From: Opitutaceae bacterium
GTDB lineage: Bacteria; Verrucomicrobiota; Verrucomicrobiia; Opitutales; Opitutaceae
Direction: 5' to 3'
DNA length: 64,000 nt
Assembly (NCBI GenBank): GCA_015075305.1
Contig: JABTUS010000001.1
Span: forward strand, 496,001-560,000
Shown here in pieces: positions 18,697 through 27,039 of this stretch. How positions within the stretch are numbered: position 1 is the stretch's first letter; every line of letters begins with the position of its first letter. The notes under the pieces were generated by a model that saw only the letters and a program-made list of their open reading frames with translations, made no database searches and was not told the origin of the DNA. The translations under genes were made by a program, and so were the position numbers.

Positions 18697-20826
18697 TCAG
18701 GCATTGACGCCCATGGCAGAGACCGGATCGATCTGGCGGAGGTTCCTGCTCTCCAACTCGCGGTAGCAGTCCGGCAGGTCGAACACTCGCAGCACGCCAG
18801 GGGCGAAGGCGGACAGCGGCCAACTGTAGTCCTCGACCTCGGCGATGTCGGAATAACTCGTCAGCGCATGCTTCAAGGTGACCTGCACGACCTCGGGCGA
18901 CAGCACGGCGGCAAACGTGGCCGGCAATGCGCCCCATCCTTTCGCGACAAGGTGAATGGCTTCGTGTCCTGATGCTTTCAACCAGGCGATCACGCGCAGG
19001 ACGTCATGCGTTCGCTGGCCGACACAGGGATAGTCGAGCATCAGCCCGTGCGCCGCATAAAAATAGTCCGGACCATAGGGCGCGTTGGGTGGAAGATTGG
19101 TCGTGTTGGGCGCCGACTCTCCAATTCCCCGAACATCGCAGGCATGGACAGCCGCCGCGCTTTCAGCAGCAACAATCTCGGCAAGCAATGGCTCGTCGCG
19201 CAGCTCGGCATCGGCCGACTGGTGCGCAATGTAGAGCACGGCCCGCTTCAATCCGCGGGGTGGGCGTGACAGCAGCGGTTCGTCCGAAAGCCGATAGACC
19301 AGCGCCTGTATTCCCGGTTCGGTCTCGACGACATAGGTTGCCGCGAAAGGTTTCGGATAGTTCCTATCACGGCCTGGCCGCAAGATCCGATAATCCGGCA
19401 CGCCGTCGCGAGACGGCAGCTTGAGCACCTCAACGAGCGCCTTCCGCAACTTCGCGCCGCTGAGTCCGGCCCGCCCGCGTCGGGCCGCTGCCGAGGCGTC
19501 GCGGGTAAAGTCGCACACCGTGCGCGATTTCAAGTCAGCGACCTGGCCGCGGGGCGTGCACCAAAGTGTTTCCTCCTTTTCGAGCGTGAGTTGGGGTTCG
19601 GTTTCGGCATCAGAGGCCTTTGTGACCCGGTTGAACCATCGATACATCGCCTCACGCACGGGCTGCGAGAAGCCATGATAGTCCGGACCGATGAAATGCG
19701 CGATGTCCTTTTCCGCGCCGAGCAGCCGATAGAGCGTCTGAAGCCGCTCATAGGCCTCCTCCATGCCGCGCACGTCGAAAAAATCCTTCTCCTGATCGAG
19801 CAGGATGACGGGCTTGGGGGCGACCGCCGCCAGAAAATCCGAGTGATCCAATCCAAGCGCCAGGGCCCCCGGCGGGCATTGCTCCGTGTCGGACGGCAGC
19901 TCGTTCTCCAGATTCCGCAGAAACGTCGTGACGAAACAACTGGGCGCGGCCATTGCCCACCTCTGCTCAATGCCGCAGAGCCAGGCCGTGTCGGTCCCGC
20001 CGCCCGAGTTGCCCGTGACGCCCACCCGCTGCGGGTCAACCTCCGGACGCGTCAGCAAGTAGTCCAGTGCGCGCACGCCATCCCATGCCCGCCAGGCACC
20101 GAAGAATTCGCCGACCAGAACCTGCTGGTTGCCCACATACAAATGTTCACCCACGGCCACGCCGTGACGCGGCTTCAAATCAGGGGTGAGGAGCTGCACG
20201 CGCTCGCCCTGCCCGATCGGATCAAACACCAGCACGATGTAGCCGAGTCGCGCCAGGCCTTGAGCGAAGGACTGGTATGTTCCACCGGCCTTGCCACTGT
20301 GCGTGTGGCCGCAGGCTCCGACGACTCCGGGCCGCGGAAAGGGGCGCCCCTTGGGCACATAGAGATTGGCCGTCACCAGGAATCCCGGACGACTCTCGAA
20401 GATCACCTTCTCGATGCGGTAGTCATCGCGTTCGACCATGCCCGTGACCCGCGGATTGAGCGGAGTCTTCGGGGGCAATGCGCCGAACGATTGCCGGATC
20501 TTGCCGCGGACCTCCCGCACATAGGCCTCGGCATCCGCCTTCGTTTGGATGGTGGCTCGACGCGCATTGGCTGTTTGCTCCACTTCGCGCACGCGTGTGA
20601 CGTAGTACTCCTGCACCATCCGGCCGAAACGATTCAATGGGGCCGGCGCCAGTGGCAGCTTGGGCGTGAAGGGAACATTCGTCTCGGCGGCCGCTCCCAT
20701 TGCGGATTGCGGCGCGCCAATTTTTCCCAAAACGACGCCGCACAGCCCGGCGCCTGTTGACTTCAGGAGCGCCCGCCGCGAAATGCGGCCGGTCGAACCA
20801 ACCGGAGACGATGATGAATGTCTCAA
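18697..20826 (-). CDS. Tat-exported two-domain alpha/beta hydrolase, diverged paralogue
   Basis: Paralogue of the hydrolases ending at 15720 and 28463, sharing domain order and many blocks. The leader is ISRRALLKSTGAGLCGVVLG. Domain 1 has GNSGGGTDTAWL (nucleophile Ser), QEKDFFDVRGMEEA (acid) and IGPDYHGF (His). Domain 2 again lacks a nucleophile: VAKGWGALPATF. The open frame runs to 21213 but the upstream part overlaps the receptor gene's 3' end and is not protein-like. A TTG at 20826 gives 709 residues and a full Tat leader, so I prefer it, though no Shine-Dalgarno is clear. It lies about 40 bases after the receptor stop codon. Confidence 0.72.
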   Translation of the reverse strand: MRHSSSSPVGSTGRISRRALLKSTGAGLCGVVLGKIGAPQSAMGAAAETNVPFTPKLPLAPAPLNRFGRMVQEYYVTRVREVEQTANARRATIQTKADAEAYVREVRGKIRQSFGALPPKTPLNPRVTGMVERDDYRIEKVIFESRPGFLVTANLYVPKGRPFPRPGVVGACGHTHSGKAGGTYQSFAQGLARLGYIVLVFDPIGQGERVQLLTPDLKPRHGVAVGEHLYVGNQQVLVGEFFGAWRAWDGVRALDYLLTRPEVDPQRVGVTGNSGGGTDTAWLCGIEQRWAMAAPSCFVTTFLRNLENELPSDTEQCPPGALALGLDHSDFLAAVAPKPVILLDQEKDFFDVRGMEEAYERLQTLYRLLGAEKDIAHFIGPDYHGFSQPVREAMYRWFNRVTKASDAETEPQLTLEKEETLWCTPRGQVADLKSRTVCDFTRDASAAARRGRAGLSGAKLRKALVEVLKLPSRDGVPDYRILRPGRDRNYPKPFAATYVVETEPGIQALVYRLSDEPLLSRPPRGLKRAVLYIAHQSADAELRDEPLLAEIVAAESAAAVHACDVRGIGESAPNTTNLPPNAPYGPDYFYAAHGLMLDYPCVGQRTHDVLRVIAWLKASGHEAIHLVAKGWGALPATFAAVLSPEVVQVTLKHALTSYSDIAEVEDYSWPLSAFAPGVLRVFDLPDCYRELESRNLRQIDPVSAMGVNA

Positions 20827-20869
20827 GGGAAAAAGAGAGCGCGGGAAACTCGCAACCCCGCGATCCGAC

Positions 20870-23800
20870 TCAAAGGTCGAATGTCGTCGTGAACACGAAT
20901 GTCCGCGGATTGATGATGCGGAAGGTGTGCGGTTCGCCGTTGGGATACGCTCCGACGGGTTGGAGACGGGCTTTTGACTCCTGGATATTGCGAACATTGA
21001 GTTGAAACCGCGCGCGTATCTTGCCGCCGAAAAGCTTCGTCTGGTAGATCGCGAAGGCGTCAAAATACGCATGGGCCTTGTCCCAAATGGGACGAGTGGG
21101 ATCGAGTGTTTCTGCCGCATCGATATTGCCGTCGATCGGAACGCCGTAGAAGCCGATGGCGCCCTTGCTTTCCCAGCGCACGCCTCCGCCGACAGTGAAA
21201 TTCTTGAGCACACGGTGGTCGGTCAGCCCGGCGAGCCGGTAACTCGTGGCGAGATTGAAGCGCCATTCACGAATCTGCGGGCGGGCCGTGCCCGCAGTGG
21301 CGCCGTCGATGCGGAGCGGTGTGAGGATGCTGCTGAGAATGTAGTCGCGCGGCGTGCGCGTGCCCGTCGAGGGAAATTCTCCGGAATAACTGCTGTCCAG
21401 CCACTTCTTGCCGGTGCGCGGATCGACAATCGTTTCCCATACCGCCATCCTTTCATCGAGCCATTCGCGATTGGCTGGTGACTGCAAGCCGTCGATGGAA
21501 ATGGTGCGCGTCACATTGCTGCGCAGTGTCCAGAAACTCGTGGGATTGAAGTTCAGTTCATACTCTTCACCCTTCGCATTGATATTCGTTGTATCTGCGA
21601 CGGTGTTGCCACGCCAGGTCGTTTCCACGTCCGGGGAGAGTTTCTGGATGCGGTTGGCTTCGGCATTGGCCGCATCGATACTCATGGAGGGATTGAGCTG
21701 GGTCAGCCAGTTGACTGCCTGCCGGTGCAGCGAAAAGGTGTCCGCAAGGGCGGCAAAGTCATCATAATCCATTTCCTTCAGCCGATTCGCCATGAGCGCT
21801 CCCTGCCCGGCGCGGGAGTTGATATTGTCCGTGGTGTAGTGGTTGACTCGAAGCCAGAACTTCGTGCCGAAACCCAGGGTGAAGCCGTAGTCCTGACCGA
21901 CCGAGCTGGGATTGGGCAGCGCCTCCAGCTTGATGTTGATCGCGGGCTCCGCAGGACGGAAGCTGTCGGAACGGTTGTAGAACACGCTCAGGCCCTGCAG
22001 CGCAGAGGCCAGATGCGACTTCCAGCCTGTGCCTGTGCGGGCGCTTTCGATGAAACTCCAGTCGCGGAAGGGTCGGACAACCGCACCCTTGGTTGTCGTG
22101 TCACCCTCACGTATCGCCCAGTCGCCACGCCACCCGGACATCCGCGCGTAGTCGTATTCATAGCCGTTGGGCAGGAGCTGAACCCTGTCCTGGCGCTTGT
22201 ACCCGCTCTTGTCCGAACGCCGGCCGAAAGTGGTTACAAGTCGGTTGCCAAGAAACGTGCTCTGCAGAATCGCGCCCTTTGTCTGGATCAGGTTGACCGT
22301 GGAGCTGGCATTTTCACCAGCACTGCCTTCGGCGACAGCGGATTGGCCAAAGGTGGCCTTGTCAGTCACCCACTGCTTTGTCTTTGGGTCATACCAGGTG
22401 AAATCATAGATTCCGTAACTCGTCCTCGACGGCCCATAGTCCGCATCCTGGCCCGAGGCGTCTCCAACGTAATAGTGGAAGTAGGGGCGTGTGGCCTGCG
22501 ATGAGGGGCCATAGCCATTTGTGGTGAGGGCATTGCCCTTTGGCGCGCCGGCCGGTGCATACACCGGATTGTCCGAAATCATCACGTCGCGAAAATTATA
22601 GACGCGGTTCTTGCTCTTGCGCTCTTCGTAGTAGCCGAGCAATTGCTGCCGTCCCAGCAGTCGCAGCCATTTCGACTTCTCCTTGGTCAGGTCGAGCACG
22701 TAGGCAAGCTGCCCGCGATAGCTGTCCTGCTCAAAGGGCCGCTCATTGTAGACCGGCTCTACGGCGCCAAAATATGGTTTCAGGAAAAACGGATTGGGCC
22801 GGCCGTCGAGCAGCCGGCTGTTGGGGTCGACTCTGAGCAGAAAACTTTGCCCGACACCGCTGATGGTATTCACGATTGTCCGACGAACCCGGTCCGATTC
22901 CTCACGCTGCCAGGCAAATTGAAAAGCGAGCGTATTGCGCTCCGAGTTGAGAATCATCTGCTCGAATTCCACGGTCGACGTATCGGTCTCCTCCCGCTGG
23001 TAGTTCGCACTCGCCAGGTTCACATGGGCGTAGTCGTAAACGGAGGAGTCCGACACGCCGCGCAGTATTGCGAAAAGCGGACGACCATCCTGGATGGGGT
23101 CGCTAATGCTCTCAAGCATGCGATTGACCCCGGTGATGCTGCCGGCGCCGTTGCTTGCGTTGGCCGCCGGCATCCGCCCAATTTCCCAGAGTTGAATCCC
23201 TCCGTTGTCGACGAACATGATGGGACCGGCCCGATTCAAGTTCGCGAGACCAGGGGGATTGTTGGTGCCGGTATAGGTCGTCGAAACGCCATTGACAGTC
23301 GCAGTCTGGGTAACTGGGTCCCATGTCGGACTTCCCGTTTCGCGCCAGTAGGTCACACCGTCGCGGGGCGTCACTGTCGTTCCCCGCGCACCATCACCAA
23401 AATAGGTTTGGAACGATGCACGCAGCGTGGTGTACTTGAATGGCTGGACCCTGATCATGGCATTGAGCCGGCGGGTATTGAAGCTGGATGGCTTCTGATA
23501 GTCCTCGTCGTGCTGATAGACGCCACTCACGCGCGCCGCGAGTTTTCCGGGAATCAGCGAGCGATTCAGGTCAAACGAAGTGCGCCAGCCGCCCGTGTTG
23601 TCGACGCGGAACTGAACCTGGGAGATCTCGCGCCTCAGGTTGGCGGACGCGGCGACCATGTTGACCGTGCCGGAGCCCTCGCCGAGTCCGAAGATGCTCG
23701 AATTGGGACCACGGCTGATTTCAACGGCGTCGATGTCGATCGGATCGACGGGAACGCGACCGCTGGAGGCGAAACCGGAGCGCGAGATATTGGCAGCGCC

Positions 23801-24214
23801 GATGCCGCGCAGGCGGTTGGACGTCGCCCGATCCGACTGAACATTGTCGTCTATCTGGCCCTTGCGATTGATCTCAAAATCCGTGTAGGTGCCCACACCC
23901 TCCGCGCCGGCCTCGTAGGCAAAGATGTCGTTGATGTCCAGCATCGCGAAATCTGACATCTGCTGCTTCGTGACAACGGAGATCGACGATCCCAGGTCCT
24001 CCAGGCTGGTGTTCAGCCGCGTTCCGGACATCGTATTCGTCGCGAGGTAGCCGTTGTTCGATTCGACCACCTCGAAAGGCGACAGGACCACGGCTTTTTC
24101 CTTCTCGTTTGGATCCGTGTCGGTGGAGGATTGACTCGTGGTGGACTGTGCCGCCACGGAAGCGGCGCAGGCGGCAAGCATGGCGGTTATCTTGGAGGCG
24201 AACGAGGATTTCAT
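20870..24214 (-). CDS. TonB-dependent outer-membrane receptor, copy A (no STN domain)
   Basis: A 1114-residue outer-membrane receptor. MKSSFASKITAMLAACAASVAAQ is a signal peptide. The plug begins VVLSPFEVVESNNGYLATN and contains LEDLGSSISVVTKQQMSDFA; the C-terminus ends RTFVFTTTFDL, a typical beta-barrel end. The frame extends to 24343, but the ATG at 24214 directly precedes the signal peptide. The N-terminus goes straight into the plug with no STN signalling domain, unlike its close paralogue at 30712-34392. It is probably the first gene of the minus-strand locus and imports an oligosaccharide released by the downstream enzymes. It is divergent from the LacI gene. Confidence 0.92.
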   Translation of the reverse strand: MKSSFASKITAMLAACAASVAAQSTTSQSSTDTDPNEKEKAVVLSPFEVVESNNGYLATNTMSGTRLNTSLEDLGSSISVVTKQQMSDFAMLDINDIFAYEAGAEGVGTYTDFEINRKGQIDDNVQSDRATSNRLRGIGAANISRSGFASSGRVPVDPIDIDAVEISRGPNSSIFGLGEGSGTVNMVAASANLRREISQVQFRVDNTGGWRTSFDLNRSLIPGKLAARVSGVYQHDEDYQKPSSFNTRRLNAMIRVQPFKYTTLRASFQTYFGDGARGTTVTPRDGVTYWRETGSPTWDPVTQTATVNGVSTTYTGTNNPPGLANLNRAGPIMFVDNGGIQLWEIGRMPAANASNGAGSITGVNRMLESISDPIQDGRPLFAILRGVSDSSVYDYAHVNLASANYQREETDTSTVEFEQMILNSERNTLAFQFAWQREESDRVRRTIVNTISGVGQSFLLRVDPNSRLLDGRPNPFFLKPYFGAVEPVYNERPFEQDSYRGQLAYVLDLTKEKSKWLRLLGRQQLLGYYEERKSKNRVYNFRDVMISDNPVYAPAGAPKGNALTTNGYGPSSQATRPYFHYYVGDASGQDADYGPSRTSYGIYDFTWYDPKTKQWVTDKATFGQSAVAEGSAGENASSTVNLIQTKGAILQSTFLGNRLVTTFGRRSDKSGYKRQDRVQLLPNGYEYDYARMSGWRGDWAIREGDTTTKGAVVRPFRDWSFIESARTGTGWKSHLASALQGLSVFYNRSDSFRPAEPAINIKLEALPNPSSVGQDYGFTLGFGTKFWLRVNHYTTDNINSRAGQGALMANRLKEMDYDDFAALADTFSLHRQAVNWLTQLNPSMSIDAANAEANRIQKLSPDVETTWRGNTVADTTNINAKGEEYELNFNPTSFWTLRSNVTRTISIDGLQSPANREWLDERMAVWETIVDPRTGKKWLDSSYSGEFPSTGTRTPRDYILSSILTPLRIDGATAGTARPQIREWRFNLATSYRLAGLTDHRVLKNFTVGGGVRWESKGAIGFYGVPIDGNIDAAETLDPTRPIWDKAHAYFDAFAIYQTKLFGGKIRARFQLNVRNIQESKARLQPVGAYPNGEPHTFRIINPRTFVFTTTFDL

Positions 24215-24300
24215 CGTCGGGAGATGCGGGGGGTTGGCGGTTTGCAGTGAGCGCCACGAGGCGTTCACTGAGAAGCAGGAAGAAACAACCCGACGATGTG

Positions 24301-24316
24301 GCAACCGCAGCGTTGC
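24301..24316. promoter_or_regulatory. Candidate LacI-type operator in the receptor/regulator promoter region
   Basis: GCAACCGCAGCGTTGC has 5-bp inverted arms (GCAAC/GTTGC), roughly the size and CG-containing centre of LacI-family operators. It lies 87 bases upstream of the receptor start and 180 upstream of the regulator start. This is a single site judged by eye. Confidence 0.3.
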
Positions 24317-24495
24317 TTGTATCGTATAAGCGGAAAACCCCAAGGCACGCCGGGCACTTTTGGATGCATCTTGGTGTCAAAGACCGCAGGTGTGACCCCG
24401 GTCAATGGACCCGGTCCAGCCTGTTCACACCCATCGCCGCCGAAAGAACTTTAGCCGTTGAAATCCCTGTCGGATCGGAAACGCTTCGGCCGCCA

Positions 24496-25554
24496 ATGGG
24501 AAAGATCTTGCGCATCACTATGGCCGATGTCGGCGTGGCGGCGGGCGTCAGCCAGGCTGCGGTGTCCCTGGCCCTCCGCAACCACGCCAGCATTCCACCC
24601 GCGACGCGTGAGCGCATCCGCGCGGCTGCGCGAAAAATCGGTTATCATCCCCATGCCGGCATTTCGTCCCTCATGGCGCAGATCCGCTCGAAACGGCGGG
24701 TGAAGTTTGGGGCCAGGCTCGCAGGGGTGACCAACTGGTCGGGTCCCGGTGAGTCCTGGCAGTTCCCCGCATGGCGCGTACAATGGGAAAGCGCCCGGCG
24801 GCGGGCGACCGAACTGGGATGGGGTCTCGAGGAGTTCTCGATCGGGCAGCGCGGGCTGAGCGTCCCCCGCCTCGCCTCGATCCTGCAGGCGCGCGGCATC
24901 GAGGGCGTGATCGTGTTTCCGCTCTCGACCCACTCAATCCTTCCCCTTCCTTGGGAGAAATTCGCCAGCGTTGCGATTGGCTACACCCTCGAATCGCCCC
25001 TGTTGCATCGGGTCGTGACAGCGCATTTCGATTCCGTGCCAATCGCCCTCGAACAGCTCCGCCTGCGCGGATATCGCCGCATTGGCATCGCCCTGGATGG
25101 GCGCCTCAGCGTGCGCGTCCACCGGTGCTGGCTGGCGGCTTTCTGCGCGTTCGGGTTCGAGGCCGCGGGGATCGATCCGAGCGCGATCGCCGTCCTGCCC
25201 GCGATCGGAACCAAGTCCGCACTGAGGAAATGGGTGAAGTCCTTCCGACCGGAAGCCGTGCTGTACGGCGGGCCGTATCCCATCCGCCGATGGATGGAGG
25301 AGTCCGGCCTTTCGGCGCCGGACGAGATTGGCATCGCCGGACTTGCGGACTTTCGGCCCGATGAGGGCTGCGCACACATCGACGAGGGCTGGCATCACAT
25401 CGGGTCCGCGGCGGTCGACAATGTCGTCGGCCAGCTTTCTCGAGGCGAAAGAGGGGTTCCGTCCCACGCCGTCCTCAGCCTGATTCGAGGCGAATGGATC
25501 GACGGCGATTCCGTTCGTCCCGCTCCGGCCGCGCATTCGGTTGCCGTCAAGTAA
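24496..25554 (+). CDS. LacI-family transcriptional regulator
   Basis: A 352-residue one-component regulator. The helix-turn-helix occupies about residues 8-50 (ITMADVGVAAGVSQAAVSLA, then PATRERIRAAARKIGYHP). A periplasmic-binding-like effector domain follows (GIEGVIVFPLSTH, LRGYRRIGIALDG, DEIGIAGLADFRPDEGCAHI). The frame is open from 24109, but only the ATG at 24496 fits the family. It is divergent from the receptor gene at 24214 and followed by the MFS gene, so it most likely controls both directions in response to a sugar. The residues after the HTH (HAGISSLMAQIRSKRR) differ from the classic hinge helix. Confidence 0.88.
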   Translation: MGKILRITMADVGVAAGVSQAAVSLALRNHASIPPATRERIRAAARKIGYHPHAGISSLMAQIRSKRRVKFGARLAGVTNWSGPGESWQFPAWRVQWESARRRATELGWGLEEFSIGQRGLSVPRLASILQARGIEGVIVFPLSTHSILPLPWEKFASVAIGYTLESPLLHRVVTAHFDSVPIALEQLRLRGYRRIGIALDGRLSVRVHRCWLAAFCAFGFEAAGIDPSAIAVLPAIGTKSALRKWVKSFRPEAVLYGGPYPIRRWMEESGLSAPDEIGIAGLADFRPDEGCAHIDEGWHHIGSAAVDNVVGQLSRGERGVPSHAVLSLIRGEWIDGDSVRPAPAAHSVAVK

Positions 25555-25640
25555 TACGACAAAAGTAAGTCGTGGATTGTGTTTCACCCGCGCCGGCGGC
25601 TTAGCTCGGATCCACGCCGGAACTTTCCCGTGAAAACCCA

Positions 25641-27017
25641 ATGAGCTCCATGGAGAATGACCACTCCACCCCGCCGGCGACTGCGCGGACGTCGCGTGGA
25701 TTCACCCGGACCGTGTATTTTTTTGGGGCGCTGGGCGAGCTGATGTTCGGCTACGACATCGGCGTGATCGGCGTCGCGCTGCTGTTCATCTCGCGCGAGA
25801 TGAACCTTTCGCCCGTCTCGCAGGGGCTGGTCGTGAGCGCTCTGCTCGCCGGAGCGGCCCTCGGCGTGGGCTGCGCCGGAGTCCTGTCGGATCGTTTCGG
25901 TCGCCGGCCGCTGCTCATCGCAATGGCGGCGGTCTTCGCTTTGGGAGGACTTGCGGGCGCGCTCGCCCCCTCCGTCGCGGCGCTCATCGCCGCGCGCGTC
26001 GTCATGGGCGTCGGCGTGGGGGCCTCGGCCGTGGTCGTGATGGTCTACCTCGCCGAACTCGCGCCCGCCGAACACCGCGGCCGGATCGCCGGCCTGGGAC
26101 AGCTCATGGTCGTGTGCGGCATCTTTCTCGCCTTCGGGGTGGACTACCTGCTGGAACCCTGGGGCGCGTGGCGCTGGATGATCGGCTTGAGCGCGGTGCC
26201 GTCGGTTGTGCTGCTGGCCGGGCTCCTCGCCATGCCGGAGTCGCCGCGCTGGCTCATCCAGGCCGGCCGCATCGCGGAAGCGCGCCGGGTGCTGCAACGC
26301 ATGGGGCGGGGCGGCCGCGCTGACCGGGAGATCGCCGCAATCCAGGCCGCATCCGCGGCCGCGCGGGCCTCGGTGGAGACCGCGAGCGGCAAATCCGCGC
26401 CGGGACTGGGCCGTGCCCTGCTCGCCTGCACTGGACTCGCCGTCCTGGTCCAGCTGCTCGGTGTAAACACGATCATCTACTACGCGCCCACGGTGCTCAT
26501 GCAGGTGGGATTCGGACAGAAAGGCGCGGTGATCGCCAATCTCGGGATCGGGGTGGTCAACATCCTCGTGACAGTCGTGGCGCTGCAGTTGATCGACCGG
26601 CTCGGGCGGCGGCGCCTCCTGCTGACGGGTTCGGTGCTCATGACCGCGGCAATGCTGCTGCTCACTGCGGCGGGCTTCTCGGGCGGGAGCGGAGGCTGGG
26701 GCATGCTCGCCGGCATGCTGATGTTCCTGGCCGCCTTTGCACTCAGCTGGGGCGCGTGCGTGCGCGTCCTCATCTCCGAATTGCTGCCCCAGCACGTGCG
26801 CGGCGCGGTCATGGGCTATGTGCTCGTCCTAAACTGGGCCACCAACTTCGGCGTTGGCCTGCTGTTTCCGGTCATGCTCGCCCACCTCGGCATGGGCCTG
26901 ACTTTCCTCGTCTTCGCCGGCATGGGCGCCCTGTCGTTCGGATTTGTCCATCGTTTCGTGCCCGAGACCAATGGACGCACGCTCGAGGAAATCCAGGCCT
27001 TGTTCCTTCGAAGCTGA
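25641..27017 (+). CDS. Sugar-porter family MFS transporter
   Basis: A 458-residue inner-membrane protein with about 12 hydrophobic segments. Sugar-porter signatures are present: FGYDIGVIGVALLF in TM1, DRFGRRP between TM2 and TM3, MPESPRWLIQAGR after TM6, LIDRLGRRRLL in the matching position of the second half, and VPETNGRTLEEIQ at the C-terminus. It should import a monosaccharide or small oligosaccharide, probably with protons. The gene lies 86 bases after the LacI gene and 22 before a sulfatase gene, suggesting one operon. The start could also be the ATG at 25650. Confidence 0.9.
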   Translation: MSSMENDHSTPPATARTSRGFTRTVYFFGALGELMFGYDIGVIGVALLFISREMNLSPVSQGLVVSALLAGAALGVGCAGVLSDRFGRRPLLIAMAAVFALGGLAGALAPSVAALIAARVVMGVGVGASAVVVMVYLAELAPAEHRGRIAGLGQLMVVCGIFLAFGVDYLLEPWGAWRWMIGLSAVPSVVLLAGLLAMPESPRWLIQAGRIAEARRVLQRMGRGGRADREIAAIQAASAAARASVETASGKSAPGLGRALLACTGLAVLVQLLGVNTIIYYAPTVLMQVGFGQKGAVIANLGIGVVNILVTVVALQLIDRLGRRRLLLTGSVLMTAAMLLLTAAGFSGGSGGWGMLAGMLMFLAAFALSWGACVRVLISELLPQHVRGAVMGYVLVLNWATNFGVGLLFPVMLAHLGMGLTFLVFAGMGALSFGFVHRFVPETNGRTLEEIQALFLRS

Positions 27018-27039
27018 GCGCCAGCCAACCGACCTCCCC

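Noticed and set aside
20827-21213. N-terminal extension of the 709-residue hydrolase
   Set aside because: It overlaps the 3' end of the receptor gene and encodes Arg/Ser-rich residues unlike any export signal; the Tat leader lies downstream of it.
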